Part shown: in pieces, positions 36,748-50,100 of the stretch | How positions within the stretch are numbered: the first letter of the stretch is position 1 | Layout of the letters: each line of letters starts with the position of its first letter | From: Lutraria lutraria | Taxonomy: Eukaryota; Mollusca; Bivalvia; Venerida; Mactridae | DNA: 64,000 bases | NCBI GenBank assembly: GCA_964023205.1 | Contig: OZ026848.1 | Location: forward strand, 30,801,912-30,865,911 | Direction: 5' to 3' | Program-made: the position numbers and the translations under genes | Notes under the pieces: model-generated | Database searches by the model: none | Seen by the model: the letters and a program-made list of their open reading frames with translations, nothing else | Told to the model about the DNA's origin: nothing

Positions 36748-39700
36748 CTAACCTTGTGCTAAGGACTGAATTCTGTAAGTAAAGATAAACAACATCTTTA
36801 TTTAATGAGAAAATGCCCACGACTATTCACACATACATAGTACGTACTGTAAGGAATAAATCAGTAATATGTTTATTTTTGCTTATATTGAGTTCCAGTT
36901 GAAAATGGTGCCCAAAACGAATCAAATTCTACATTGAATATTGAATGGTTAGGGTAATGGTCAAGATGACGACCACATAACCCGGTGTTTACAAGGTTGA
37001 ACCTCAAAGTGGTTACAATTACATAACGCCATAAAACACCATTGTGATATTTTTAGAAAGATAAAAATAGCTAATTACACGAGTTTATCGACTTATGTCA
37101 TCTATGTATATCCGTCTTTTCGTTGGTTAATATGTTGGCGGAAATTTTGTAGGCGTGAATGCTTTTTTAATCTAATGGTCAGTTTACGTTAATCACAGCT
37201 TGTGTAAATGTTAAATTATTCACAATTTGATTTCATCCTTTTTGCATACGTCATACTTACCCTTCGCAAGCTGGATGACATACAAATGGAGCTGCCAATG
37301 AACCCCCGGGAATTGCACCTAAAACAGCTGGGCAACCGGCTTCACAAGCTTGTTCTGTGACGTCTGAGCCTAGAGCGTTCACAAGATACTCCTTTGCCTT
37401 TTCCACTGCAAATGAATTTACTGATTAACTGAGAGAATGTTATAAGTTGATGTTCGTTAGTAATTACGTATAAATCATCACAAGACAAAGCTAGTTATGT
37501 ACAAACAATAAAATAAATCACGTTCTGCATTTAGTGCTAAAATGCATAACAATTATCCAGTTTTTAAACACCTAGTCTATTGTTTTTAAACGAATGTCGA
37601 CTATTAGAATCAAAGCGCTGAAAGCACTGAGGTATTCACTGCTGATTCATAACTGTAAGAATTTGTGGACAATAAATCATGTCAGGTCAGTGGTTTGTAG
37701 TATTATCCATATTATTCAGATATGACTTATAAACAAGTACATGTATTGACATATCAAATGCTAATAGTTGGAATATCTAACCTTTATGGAGAATAAGGGC
37801 TAAAGGTAGACTTCAATAATAGAACTTTATTAACAAACAATATTAGGAAAACTGTACCGTAAATGCAAATATTGTAAAAATGTACATGCAGTAAAGTAAG
37901 TTAGTTTTTAAAAATAAATGTTTTATAATAATTATTATGATGGTATACAGAACAGTTTAGAAAAAACTGCAATCTTTAAATGATTAAACGCTAAGAAATC
38001 AAATTGTGCATGTATCATTTTAAGCAGGCACTTTCAAGTTCCCTTCAGCATGATTGTGTTCAAGACAATATAACCTTGACCTTCAAATTCTAATTCATAT
38101 TTCTTTCTTGAGAACTACTCTGGACAATTATTTTTCTGTGTTTAAATCCTGTAAGTTCAAGGGTATAAACTTAAAAGGAACAATAGAGATACATGAGTAT
38201 TTTAGGAGTAATCGATTTAAACAAATGTATTTTACAATTCCATCTAGGTTTGTACATTCTTAATGCAAATGATAGTTATAGTGGTTTATTTGTTAACCCC
38301 GATATAAAGCAATTGATTAACTGTGATTATTGTTGTAAACCGCATTCAGAGTAGTGTGTGTACCTGTTGCAGGTCACATGATAGGTCTGTTGATATGGTG
38401 TTTAGCTTCGTTATGTAAAGTTGAAAGAATGTACAAATTATACGACATTGGAACTTCCTCAATTAAAAAAGAAATGCAAGCTATACAAATAATTCCAACA
38501 TAATGTTTCATAATTAGAAATCTTTTGAACTATGTTGCAGTGTTTGAACAGAAAGTAAATGCTATCAGGTGTTTCACGTATGATGTGAACTGTTCCTGAA
38601 ATACGGTAACACTGTATTCATTTGCTACGCAGTGAATACAATAATTGTATTATAATTTCTTCTCTTAAACTTAAGTAATAAAGAATTATCATTTTTAGCA
38701 ATATAAACTACAATGTATTTAAATAGTTCGTTGTTTTGCTGACTGAATGTCTCAGCAACAAAATGGCGCATCCTTGAAAATTGAGTATACATAGCATCGA
38801 TTCTGGTTTGTACATAGAGTTGACCTTGTTTCGTAATAGTCCAGTATAATTTATATATTCGACTAACCGGTAAATGAGCCCACTATAAATCGTTCGTCAA
38901 TTTCGACTGTACGGCACATGGCCATTGTCACCAAAGCAAGAAGACACAAGACGACCTTCATAGTGAATACTGAAATTAATATTATAAAAGGGATTTGTTT
39001 AGAATTCACCATAAATCTGAGTACTATCATACAAGCACACTGAACTTCAAATAGCCACACAACAACTTATCTAGGCAATGCCTTCATGATTTACTTACCT
39101 GTCAACTATTAATAGATTCAGTCATCACCATTAGCCAATTAAATGGCCAGGATTAGCTAAACTAGTTATAGACACTACACTATATACTCGCAAACAGCTA
39201 TAATAAACTAATACTCACAAGTATAATTCGTCTAGAAAAAAACTGAACAAAATTTCAACTTGATTTCTTTTTGTCAATACTGTCCACAAATTTATGCTGA
39301 ATAAATAAGAAAACTTGAAGATATCCAACGATATTTAAAGGAACCTTTTTAAGGTGATGCAAATATAGGCAATTTATCCTAAATTCAAACCATTGCAAAT
39401 AACAGTAAAGCAATCTATACTCGATGGACAGTCAATGTTTTAGCCCATCAGATACGTATCTAGTTAAAAAGCAAAAAGTAGTCTGAGGATATCAAAATAA
39501 TATCTTAATAACTCACATTATGTAATCTAATGTTCATTAACTGTATTTTTGACCGGTATATTATTTTTATCGATACGATAAGTACCAATGCGACCACAAT
39601 TCATAATAAATAAATGAACCAAAACTGTGTACCCGATCGAAGATTTTGTACACACAGTATTCAAATTGACGAACATGATTACTTAGAGTGCCACACGTCA

Positions 39701-39876
39701 GGTCAGAACATATTTCAATATGGCAATGGTCATGTTTATTGTGCAATTCATGATAATTCGAACAATGATATCCAACGAATATGATGATAATTTGGGGCAC
39801 AGTTAGAGTCTTACAAAACAGAGAAATAATATAAAACATTTACTTACGAGGGCTGTAATGACTGAATCAATCACTG
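36748..39876 (-). CDS. Small secreted peptide, CxxxC-CxxxC type, copy 2
   Basis: Exons on the minus strand: untranslated about 39876-39848; 38969-38868 with ATG at 38961; 37405-37261; 36772-36748 ending in TAG. Exon 3 is 145 nt and exon 4 is 25 nt in both paralogues, with identical phases. The product has 87 residues: signal peptide MKVVLCLLALVTMAMC, then TVEIDERF, then ACEAGCPAV and FVCHPACEG with the same two CxxxC pairs, ending IQSLAQG. Signal peptide and pro-region are nearly identical to copy 1, while the mature part differs at many positions. The tandem pair arose by duplication of the whole gene with its promoter. I do not recognise the family. Confidence 0.87.
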
Positions 39877-39901
39877 CATGAATACAACGAGCAACAAGTC
39901 G

Positions 39902-39957
39902 CTTTATATACCATTATATGACAGACAGGTCGTAGATTACCTCACGAACATGACCTG
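39902..39957 (-). promoter_or_regulatory. Core promoter of small-peptide gene copy 2
   Basis: TATATAAAG on the minus strand (39902-39910) lies about 55-60 bp from the donor of the untranslated exon, as in copy 1. TTACCTCACGAACATGACCT upstream differs by one base from the copy 1 block and gives a cleaner AGGTCA half-site on the gene strand. Confidence 0.65.
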
Positions 39958-39959
39958 TT

Positions 39960-41875
39960 TTTTTCTTCAAGTCAAATTTGAGATTATTGTCTAACGGGAC
40001 AAAATGGCAGATAAGGATATCACACTTAAAGACTGTTTCCACGACCCAGAAGGGAGGACATTGACATTTGCACGCGGACTTACTGAGTCTTTTTTTAAAT
40101 ATGGCAAGTTGGAACAAGCCGTTACCAAATCCTCATCAATAGGCCCAATAAATACTAGTATACTGAATAAAACGTATATAAACCCTCACCGTGTCGTTTG
40201 AATCATGTACGCGATTTTCAAGCCAGTTTTATTCTTGGATATACCGGGACAATGACATAAACAAGTTTAGGAATTTCGAAGTCTGTATCTTGTCAATTAA
40301 TATTTGATGAAATTGCTCCATGGTATTTTTCGTAAGGGTCGATAAATCGTATTATACATAGTGTGTTTGAGTCATAAGTTTTGTTCGGTATATTACATGA
40401 AAAATAAGAAATAGAATCTTGAATATTTTATTTTCCCAATGAATTGAATATCATTGGAAATTGCCTTGTCATTTGCTACAGTTTTTACGATGCAAAAGTA
40501 AATTCTATTTAAATACAATTCATTACCTACACTCGTATAACTGTTACACACAAATGATTTGTCACACTGCGGTTTGAATTACCTTCTGAATGAATGGAAG
40601 TCAAAATGTTGCCTTACGAAGGTCTAATATGTGTACCCTGTGTTAAGCACTCTTTAAAACTGCAATCGGATTCATATCAGCAACAGTTTAGAGATTATTA
40701 ACTTTGTTAAAACATTTTACAAATGAGGGATTGTCTATATTTTTATCAGTTCTCTTTTTGAATAACTCTTTTTCTATTCAAAATTTCAACGGAAAATAAA
40801 TTTGAAACATAGTTGTCCGTATCACTGATCGCTGATACGAACCCTGGCGTTATGTGATACACATACCGCTAGTCTGGTGTGCTAGGGCTGCAGCTAGTGG
40901 GTGGCAACAGTCATACCATTTACTGTCGTGAATTCAATTCTGAATTACTTTGTTCTCTATTGGATGTGTGTGCTGTGTGTAAAATTTATCTTTTAAAACA
41001 GAGAGCACCAAATGTTTCTAGTTTAATAAAATGTACAAATCAAAGTAATCAGTCGATTCGCTTCGCAGTTTTCAAGAATGGCATGGAGCGCATCGACTTT
41101 TATCTGACGCTTGAAAATTTTGACGTCATCCTCGCTACAAAAAATGTATGTAAATTGAACAGAAAGATTTTTAAGTTGTTAATTCTATATCAATGGTAAT
41201 AAACCGAGCGCAACTTATACATGCATAAAGTAATCTTTAAGCAATTAATAATGGTGCTATGCATTCTATAGTTCAAATGTTACACTTTTGTCTAAGGTCG
41301 CACCAAAAATCTCGGTAAGTTGGATAGCAAAACCAGTTATTGTACACTTAATGGAAGTTATATTGCCATATACATATATTTATCAAAATAATGTATCGAT
41401 TATACTACCAAGGCACTGAGAGGGATATTGAGGAAAGGCATTTTGTATCAAATAATTCACTTGTCCACGAATCCCAAGAACAGTGAAGTAATATTGACAG
41501 TAAACTGTTTCCGTAATTTCCTGAAATAAAAAATCCCATTCCAATTGCTTGATGATTTATGGCCAATAGACTAACGAGCAGATAAACTTGATAATTAACT
41601 TGAAGTTACTTCACATGTTATAGACTATAACCGGTCAAAGTTGTAATAAATTCAAATCATAATTAGCTTCATAGCAACAGAGCCAATAGTCCAATGGCAG
41701 TCTTGAGGAAAACTCAGAACGGCTTTGAACCAGAGTTTACACGAACACGGATGTCGGACATGAATTTGTCGACCTATATTGCTACAGTAGTTATAAAAAA
41801 TTCTGCTGATAAAAGGTTTTGAATGCATGCACACTTCCTCTGTTCAGAAGTTACACGAGCCAAGATGTTTACATT
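39960..41875. other. Intergenic, no supported gene
   Basis: Open frames at 40004-40201 and 40879-41199 on the plus strand start with ATG but show no signal, domain or splice support. Confidence 0.4.
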
Positions 41876-42400
41876 AGGGGTGGGCCGATACATCGAAATA
41901 TCGATGCATTGCAATCCAGAGTGTACCGATAGTATGGATCGATAGTAAAAGTCTCGATCCAATAATTACATCGCCGATAGGTAGCTCAACTATCGATAGT
42001 TACGATAGTTTCCTTCTGATAAAGTTAATTATTAATCTAAAAAAACTTCCGTTGCATCTCGTAACAAAAATAATGTAAATAAGCACAGGCATCAAAGCAC
42101 ACAATGCAGTATTTGAACTGAATTCTGTTAATTTATTTCTCTCCAATTCATTTTAAATAATTTCCACAAACATTTTAGCATATATTTACAGCAAAATTAT
42201 ATCTTACACTGTGCAAATTTGCATTTACAAGTTAATCTCTGTGGTTGTCAAATCTTGGCAATAACTATTGCAATAGTATCGCAATAGTTACCAGCAACAT
42301 CAATAGTATCGCAATAGTACTTTCAGCAATATCAATAGTATTGCAATAGCCAAAACTGGACCCAATAGTCACCCATAGTTTACATAGGGAAAATACAGTA
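41876..42400. repeat. Degenerate transposon-like repeat with 'cgatacatcgaaatatcgat' end
   Basis: 'aggggtgggccgatacatcg' followed by repeated ATCGAT motifs resembles termini of dispersed hAT-type elements. 42250-42370 is rich in 'caatagtatcgcaatagta' repeats. The right end is not defined. Confidence 0.4.
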
Positions 42401-42603
42401 CCAACGTCAATAAAGATGTTGTCCCATTAGTGTATGGTTGATGGCTCCTTATGTTAAGAGTAAAAAAGTACTGGTAAAAATACTAACAAAGACCTATGTA
42501 TGTATAGGTCTTTGATACTAACAAGGAAATCTGGTAATGTGAACCGGCTGTTGTATGTACCTGAAAAGTGCCCAAAACGGCATTAAACACGCTGATACTA
42601 TAT

Positions 42604-42744
42604 AAATATCACATCCCACATAGGGTGATAGAACGTAATGTTCACCCGAGACAAGTAATGTCGACCGAGGTGTTAGCCGAGGTTGACATTACTTTGTCAA
42701 GGGTGAACATTACGTTCTATCACCCTATGTGGGATGTGATATTT
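42604..42744. repeat. Near-perfect 141-bp palindrome
   Basis: The arms 42604-42647 and 42701-42744 are exact reverse complements over 44 bp. The inner stretch also pairs ('acaagtaatgtc' against 'gacattactttgt'), so almost the whole segment can fold into one hairpin. It abuts the MITE at 42744. Confidence 0.93.
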
Positions 42745-43120
42745 ATTTTATTATACCGAACAAAACAATATTAACAAACATGTTAACAAATATAACGAAA
42801 ACTATAAAAGAAATTGAAACAAAGCTTCTTTCTGACACCATAGTTACTTTTGCTGTCAAAATGTCTACTGCAAAACCGGATGTCAAAATAAAATTATATT
42901 CTACTAAGTGCCTAAAGTGTCTAGACAAGGATAGTATTCGATATGACAGAGACAGAATAAAACCTGACACCCGACGGTAATATCGCGTGAGCGCGTGATG
43001 GCAGTTTCGTTATGGTTAGCGGGCCGAAATGTAATGTCAGAGGGTAACATTACGGATTGTCACCCTCTGACGTCACATAAGACTATAGAGTAAATAAGTC
43101 ACGTGAGGTATAATAAAATA
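42744..43120. mobile_element. 377-bp MITE with TATTTTATTATACC termini
   Basis: Perfect 14-bp inverted ends: TATTTTATTATACC (42744-42757) and GGTATAATAAAATA (43107-43120). The internal 43035-43115 segment is the intact version of the repeat split at 19489/24662 by the large transposon. It contains a second small inverted repeat ('gtcagagggtaacattac' / 'attgtcaccctctgac'). Confidence 0.85.
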
Positions 43121-44194
43121 TGTTGTCCAAGGTAAACGCAAATACATGTATCTTCTTATAATAAGATCTCCTTGTTTGTATTTATACAAACTTTAGAATA
43201 AAATCGAAGTCAGTTTATAACTTATCTTGGAACTAGTTTATCAGTTTTTTTAGCAGGATTACGACAAAGAAAAATTAGTGCTTGACTAAGATTCATGTCT
43301 GCATTTTTGCACACGGCACATTTATTTACATCGTAAGGTTTTTGTCCAAGACTGTTTATCTATTTCGAGCATGAATTAGGTTAGAAGTGTGTTTCACTTT
43401 TCGCAGCTGTTGTTTACCCCACCTCTATCAAATGTAGGTCAGTTGCCTGCGCAGTATACTTGTTAACGTCAAGTGCATAAAAAGAACAGGACTTAAAACT
43501 GGACCATTAGATTGTCACAATTCCCTGTCAGTAATTCCGTACATACCAATCCTTGTCTTGTTTTAACAGTTAGTAAATGATGCTATTGACCTCTGTAATG
43601 TTATCTAAGGACATTTTGATTATGCAAAACTTTTAGTTAACACTCTTAAGCAAGTACAATTTTGTTGCACTTTTAAAGTCCCATTTGGCTTTTTAGATGT
43701 CAAAATTAAAATAAGTCTTATTTTACCTAGATCGATGTGTTAACAGTGAAACTGCCTTTAAATTCAATAAAAACATTCTGAAATTTTCTTCTTTTTATCA
43801 CATAGTACATATAGCAATGAAGCACAGTATTTTCAACGATACTACAAAAAATAAGAAAAAGTACCTTGACAACATTTTTATGAGAAGCGACTAAAGTAAG
43901 GCATCATGGTAATATTGTAATAGAGCAAATAAAATAAATTTCTTATATTCTACTATCTTTTTATTTTATCTATTGAGCCAGGTATGTTAATATACATACC
44001 TGATTGAGCTAATGGGCCTTTAATAGTCAAGTCATATCAATTTAGAGTTCATTGCTCTAGTACTAGGAAAGTTGTAGAATAACTGGCATTACATTGTTTG
44101 ATAAAATATACAAACATATTTCCAATACAAGTTTATTAATCATTTACATACAACAGACTGAATATCTCATAAAAATAAAACATTTGTAGATTTA
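43121..44194. other. Intergenic and 3' flank of the OVCA2 gene
   Basis: AT-rich, no supported exon. A small hairpin 'aggtatgttaatatacatacct' lies at about 43980-44001. Confidence 0.4.
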
Positions 44195-47100
44195 TCATGA
44201 ATGTTCCAACTTTTTATTAAGCATTTCTTGTAGAAACTCTGTATATTTTTTCTTCTCCGAAGCAGTAACAGGAATAAAATGTCCTCCGCCATGTTGTATC
44301 GTTCTTGGGGCAACAAAATACTGTAGCAAATCTTCACTCATTTCTACAATAATAAGATAAACTTTTGAACCTAAAAGAGGTCATTACATCATTTATGAAC
44401 TACATACATGCATACCATAAGTGAATCTAAACTAAGATATGGGCCCACATTCATAAAGCTCCTTAGATTTAAATAAGAAATTTCAATAAGTTGTATGTTT
44501 CTGTAGGCTAGCAAAATTCTTCAATTACAATTCATAAACTTCAAAGGAATTTCTTCATATCTGAGGGAAAATCGTAGAAAACTAAGGAAAATCCTCAAAC
44601 TTAAGAAATATTTTTCCTTTAGGAACTTTATGAATATGGGCCCTGTACTATAGGTAATTGACTTAATAAATAACACAGCAGTGTATACTGTGAAATCTCT
44701 TTCTAATACATTGTATATAAAACCGTATGAATTAAACATGTGTAATGTTTTCATTAAACTTTGGTAAAATTCAACTTGTTTGATAAATAATGATGATATA
44801 ACTATCCAGGAATGGTAATAAATGTAGTCAAAATTAAATAAAATGTACAATGAAATAAACTATTCTCATTCAAAAATTATATATTATTTGCATGTATACG
44901 TTTGTTTTCATGATTTCTCTTATCTTAATTAATTTGAAATATATATTTGACCATATCACGGACGATCGGTATAAACTAGGCAATATGATTCATACACCAT
45001 TTCCTACACACACTGCAATAAAATAAAATGATTTACATTGTAACTGACATATATCACAGTAGCCTTACTATAGTATGCTCTTACTAATTTTTATTTTAAA
45101 ATGCACTGATTCATTCCAAAAGAAAAAAAACGGAATTTTCTATACACATACAATTTAAAATATTTGTCGCATTGACTAAAATCTTCAAACGATTCCGTGG
45201 CATTTGCCTTGTTGGTGTTTGAAAGCAAACGTTATACTGACTGAAGCTCGCAGAATCATATGAGCCTAACGAGGTAGAAAATCTATGAGTGCAATTAAGT
45301 GATTTTATTGATTGCTAGCATGTGTTGCTAATACTGTATTTGGTGTTTTAAGATGTGTTTGGTATGGTAATTCATGTTGTTTTTGTGTTATGAGGATGTG
45401 TTTGAATAACCAATTTGACGATTTTTTTCGGTGGAAAAGATTAGATATCTGCTGCAGTGCTTTGAATTGGACAGCATGCTTATTGGCTATGTATTGGTTA
45501 ATGTACTATCTATCTGTAGACACCAGAGTATTTTTTTCAAATTACCTAGCGTTAAACTTACTAGGTACAGTACTTAACAGATATATATACCAGAAATCAT
45601 AACCCTTGCATATGTATATATTCGTATGTACAGTCAAACCTGTGTTAACAGCCACCTCTAAATAAGGGCTACCATGTGAATAAAGGCCACTCCTTTAATA
45701 ATCATCACTGATTTCTTAGAACGAAATTACCTCTGAATAAAGGCCACCTGTCAAAAAATACCAAATTACCTCTTTTCCAAGACTGGCCTTTGTTAACAGG
45801 TTTGACTGTTTATGTATATAATAAAAAGTTTTAAGTCCATTGGGCCACTTTAGGCCTTAATACACTATTATAATCAGTCAGTTCAAGGTGCTGTAAATAC
45901 ATGTATATGCATTGAAACTTTGTAAATGGTATAAAATGCTTTAAATATGATATTACATTCAACATCACAGACTTGATGATTTGGATCCAACAAGAAAATA
46001 CTCATATATTACCTTATTCTAAAATGTTAAATAATAGAATTGGAGTTTCGCCTAGCACTGAAGCCAACAACTAATCTGTTGACATTCTCTTATATGACAT
46101 ATATTTAGTCAAACAAGTAATCTTTAGTAATATTTACCCTTCTGTATAACTTTATCAGTCTCACCATACACATGTAACGATGTTACAGTCATTGGCGTTT
46201 TATATAAACATTCATGTGATGACTGACGACTTTTAAACCCTGCGACTAGGATCACAAAGTCAAACTTGAATATTTCTGAAAATAATGAGTAAAACATAAA
46301 TGACTTTGTATGTTAAAAAGGGTCATGGATGTGTAAGTCCTCTTGACAAAAGAAAACACACTGGAAGTTAGTGAGATACACTCACAAGACAATCTATAAA
46401 TTATGTTGTGTGATTGCTTGTGATGAACTAAGTCAAAAAGGGGCCATAACTCCTGTGAAAATGTTTTGGCTTTTAACGCATATCAAACTTGACCTGTATT
46501 TTATCATTATATACCCTGACGTAAATTATGAAACCAACACATGAAATATTTCTCGAGTTTTTGCGTGAAAAAACAAAATTTGAATGGACAGATGCACTAA
46601 CAGAAGTAACACCTTATGCTCTTCAAATGACAGGGGCATAAAAACACTTAAAATTGTCACAGTGGTTTAATGTAATTACAAATTTGATTTGTAGTATATT
46701 GTCAGCTGAGTGTTAGGGTGTGATTTAAATTCTGGAAGTATGAGACTTGGCAAGTATGTTTATAAGAGTCAGGTTTTGTGAAAATATACAACATTATAAT
46801 AGTGGTGCAACGATATGGCATAACCCGTATTGCAATATATTGCAATACATTCACCCATATTGCAATATGTATTGCAATACAGTGAAGTTATAAAAAACAC
46901 AACAAAACAAAAGCCACTGATATATCGGCTAACTGTATAACGTAGTTCATTCATATAGTGCAACCAATAGATGGCTTATCAGCATCAATAGATATAAACT
47001 ATCAATTTTACACACTGCCTCAATAAAGGCTTATTGGAAAACTGCAAGTAATTAATAATTTGTTAAGTAGAGGAATCACTCGGTCTTTGATGGTTCAAAA

Positions 47101-50100
47101 CAGCACTAAAGATTTGTGTCTGCATTCATTTAATTCAATGGATAAAGTGCTCAGTTATTAAAGAAAATATTGCGGTACATGGATGTCGTATCGCGGTACG
47201 TATCGGCCTGATGCTGTATTGCAATATACATGTACTGGTATATCATGGCAACACTACAACATAAAGAAATGAGTTTTATTGCTTGGTGTTTCGTTTGAAA
47301 CAAAGCATAGTATGATTCATATTTTTACCTGGATCCTGTTCTCGGAGTCCACATAATAAAGAAACAAAGGCTGCACCTTGACTAAAACTGAGAATCCCAT
47401 CAAATGGTCCCTGAATAAATGTAATAAGATACACACAATTAATTAACCCAGGAAGCATTTGTAACACATAACTGAAATACTAGTGAAAAATAGTGTTAAC
47501 CCTTACTCTTAGCCCATCTTTGAGTTGGAAGGATGAATAGATGGACGAACATTTTGTAAGACTGGAATTCAGGTCCAGTAGTTGAGAGAAACTATTTTTT
47601 GTTTTAAAAATACTTGTAAACAAAAGTTTACCTCATCAATTAAAGTCTTTTTCACCAGTTCTAAAGATTCAGCATAACCTTTACAGCACTCTGTGTATTC
47701 TTGAGCCATATATGAATCATCCGCTTTAGAAAACCACCAGCCCCTCTCATCTGAAACAAACACTTATCATACACCAATCTTTTTTTCAATGGGACATACC
47801 ATTACCTCATCTGTCAAGGTCTTTAGGGAGACTTCCAGCTTTTAACAATGGTGTGAGACCCAAGGTACTTAGGTAGAACCACTGACATTGTCTTGGCTAG
47901 CTAATCAGCTTCCTTACATGTGAAATTGGAGTCTTGGGTGGAATTTTAACTCGAAGTAGTGATTGGCTAGTGTTTACTAGTCAGAAAGCACAACTACTCA
48001 GCCACAGATGCACCTTAATCATGTGTCAAGTCATACTCAGATAGGTGTACAAGTTGTTCAGTTTGTCACATCAACCCTAGAAAGGAAATGCTTCTTCCAT
48101 GAAATTTGACACAAATTTCATGTTCTTCCTCTTAGTTACAACTTAGTATGTTAGTCAAAAGCCCTACATATAATGTTCCTATGAAAGCAAAAAGGGTTTA
48201 AGTTTCTACCAAATAAATGTAACAAACCTTGTTGATCACTTGAGTCTTGCCCTTCAACATTAGCTATGGGAGGTACTTTATTAGGAGCAGTTATAAACAC
48301 TGAAAAATACAGACATTACTGTGTATGATGATTACATAACTTTACACATTTATAATGAACTAGAATATAGCAAAGTACATGTCGAGGGTTCAACGCAACA
48401 GTGTCGTAACTCATATTGAAATAAGAACAAGTTACGACAGTGTTGCGCTAAGCCCTCAATGTATACAGTTTATTTAGATTTATCTATTGTTTAATAGCCC
48501 ATTCAACAGCTATGGTCACTTCAGAGCTGCCCATGAAAGAGGGGAGAAAAGATGCAGAAGAATCAAGCATTTATATCCCAACTCTTATTTCAAGTCAGTT
48601 TTCCTGGTTCTTTATCATGCTGGCTGTAACCACAGACACATGCCTCACACATTCCCTGTGATTTTCTAAACATAGTACTGGGGACAGTAGTTGGGATGGG
48701 GACACAGAAAAGGTTCCCGAAATATTGGAAGGTTTTTGTTATAACTTTTTGATGTATACAGCAATTCAACTAGAAAACACCCTATAAGAGCAATAACCAG
48801 ACATGTATTAGGAGTATTTATTCTACTGGCAATGTCAAAGATCAAAATATATTCACAAGCATTTCAGGAGAATGGGTTTATGAAATATGTATTCAATCAT
48901 GACAAATCTTAAACAGATTCATTACCTAGTTCAGTATTTTTTTTAATAATTGGTATTTTTCTAAATGCTCCTGTTCTTTCTCTAAATGACTGTGCATTTT
49001 GTCTGAAAATATAAAACTTATACATGTACTATTAAATAAATTTGTTTACCTTCACAGAAAATGAGGAGATATGAATTTCTTATCTGATTATCGGTATGAA
49101 TATGTTTTATCATAAACAATAATTTTGTAATTTGCTTAGGCCTAAATTAGAAATATGTTTGTTTGCCCTTTACCGACCCTGAATTTTAGAAGAGGGTCGG
49201 TAGGTAGGAAAAATATTTTATTTCTGAATTTGACCTTTACACTTCTATCTATTCATTTTATGTATTCTGCTACCACACAATCATTTATTGTGTGCTTTAA
49301 TCAACCATAAACAAGTACTCTGTGCCTTAACACACATTATTGTTTTCCTTCATTACTTCAAATGATACATACTAACTTTAAATGTTTATCGAAAGCAGTG
49401 AGTACATGCATATTTTCCCAAGTATAAAAATAAAGTTCTCCCAGATTTTGCAATAAAATCTTTTGAGTCGGCATGATTTTTTCGCGTCGGTCGGTAAAGG
49501 GCAAACAAACTTAATTTTGATTTAAGCCTTATCTATGAAGATAAAACAATGAAAACAGGGGCTGTGGCTTAGATCCTGTGGTTAGAATGCTGGACTAGTG
49601 ACCTGGTGATCTCGGTCATGGCAGGTCATATCCTTTGATGAAAATTTTAAGAAATTATAGAAAAACTTGTATAATGCGGAGAAGTTACCAATTATTTGCT
49701 GAAGGGTGAATTATGAATTAGTATGGGTATAAATACTGATTGTGTGAACCAGCTGCAAGCTGTGTTATACCAATGGAAACAAACAGTAATAAAAATCAAT
49801 CAGAAATCGAGGGCTCAGCGCAACACTGTCGTAACTTGTTCTTATTTCAATATGAGTTACAACACTGTTGCGCTGAACCCTCGAAATGTTGATTATCTTC
49901 TTACAAAACCAACAAATTCTTACAGGTTTGTAACTCCTTACAAAAAATATGATATTTATTCATTTCTATGTTTCAAAGATAATTATGTGTTGTGAAAAAA
50001 TAAAAATTAACGTCACAAGTTATGATAAGTAAGTACAGTACAACCTCTCCAGAGCGGCCCTCTGTATTGCAACAACCTCTCTATAACAACACCTTCAAAA

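Noticed and set aside
40004..40201. 65-codon frame starting MADKDITLKDCF
   Set aside because: No splice, domain or signal support; the matching region upstream of the paralogous gene has no such frame.
40879..41199. 106-codon plus-strand frame
   Set aside because: No recognisable features and no repeat or splice support; length is possible by chance.
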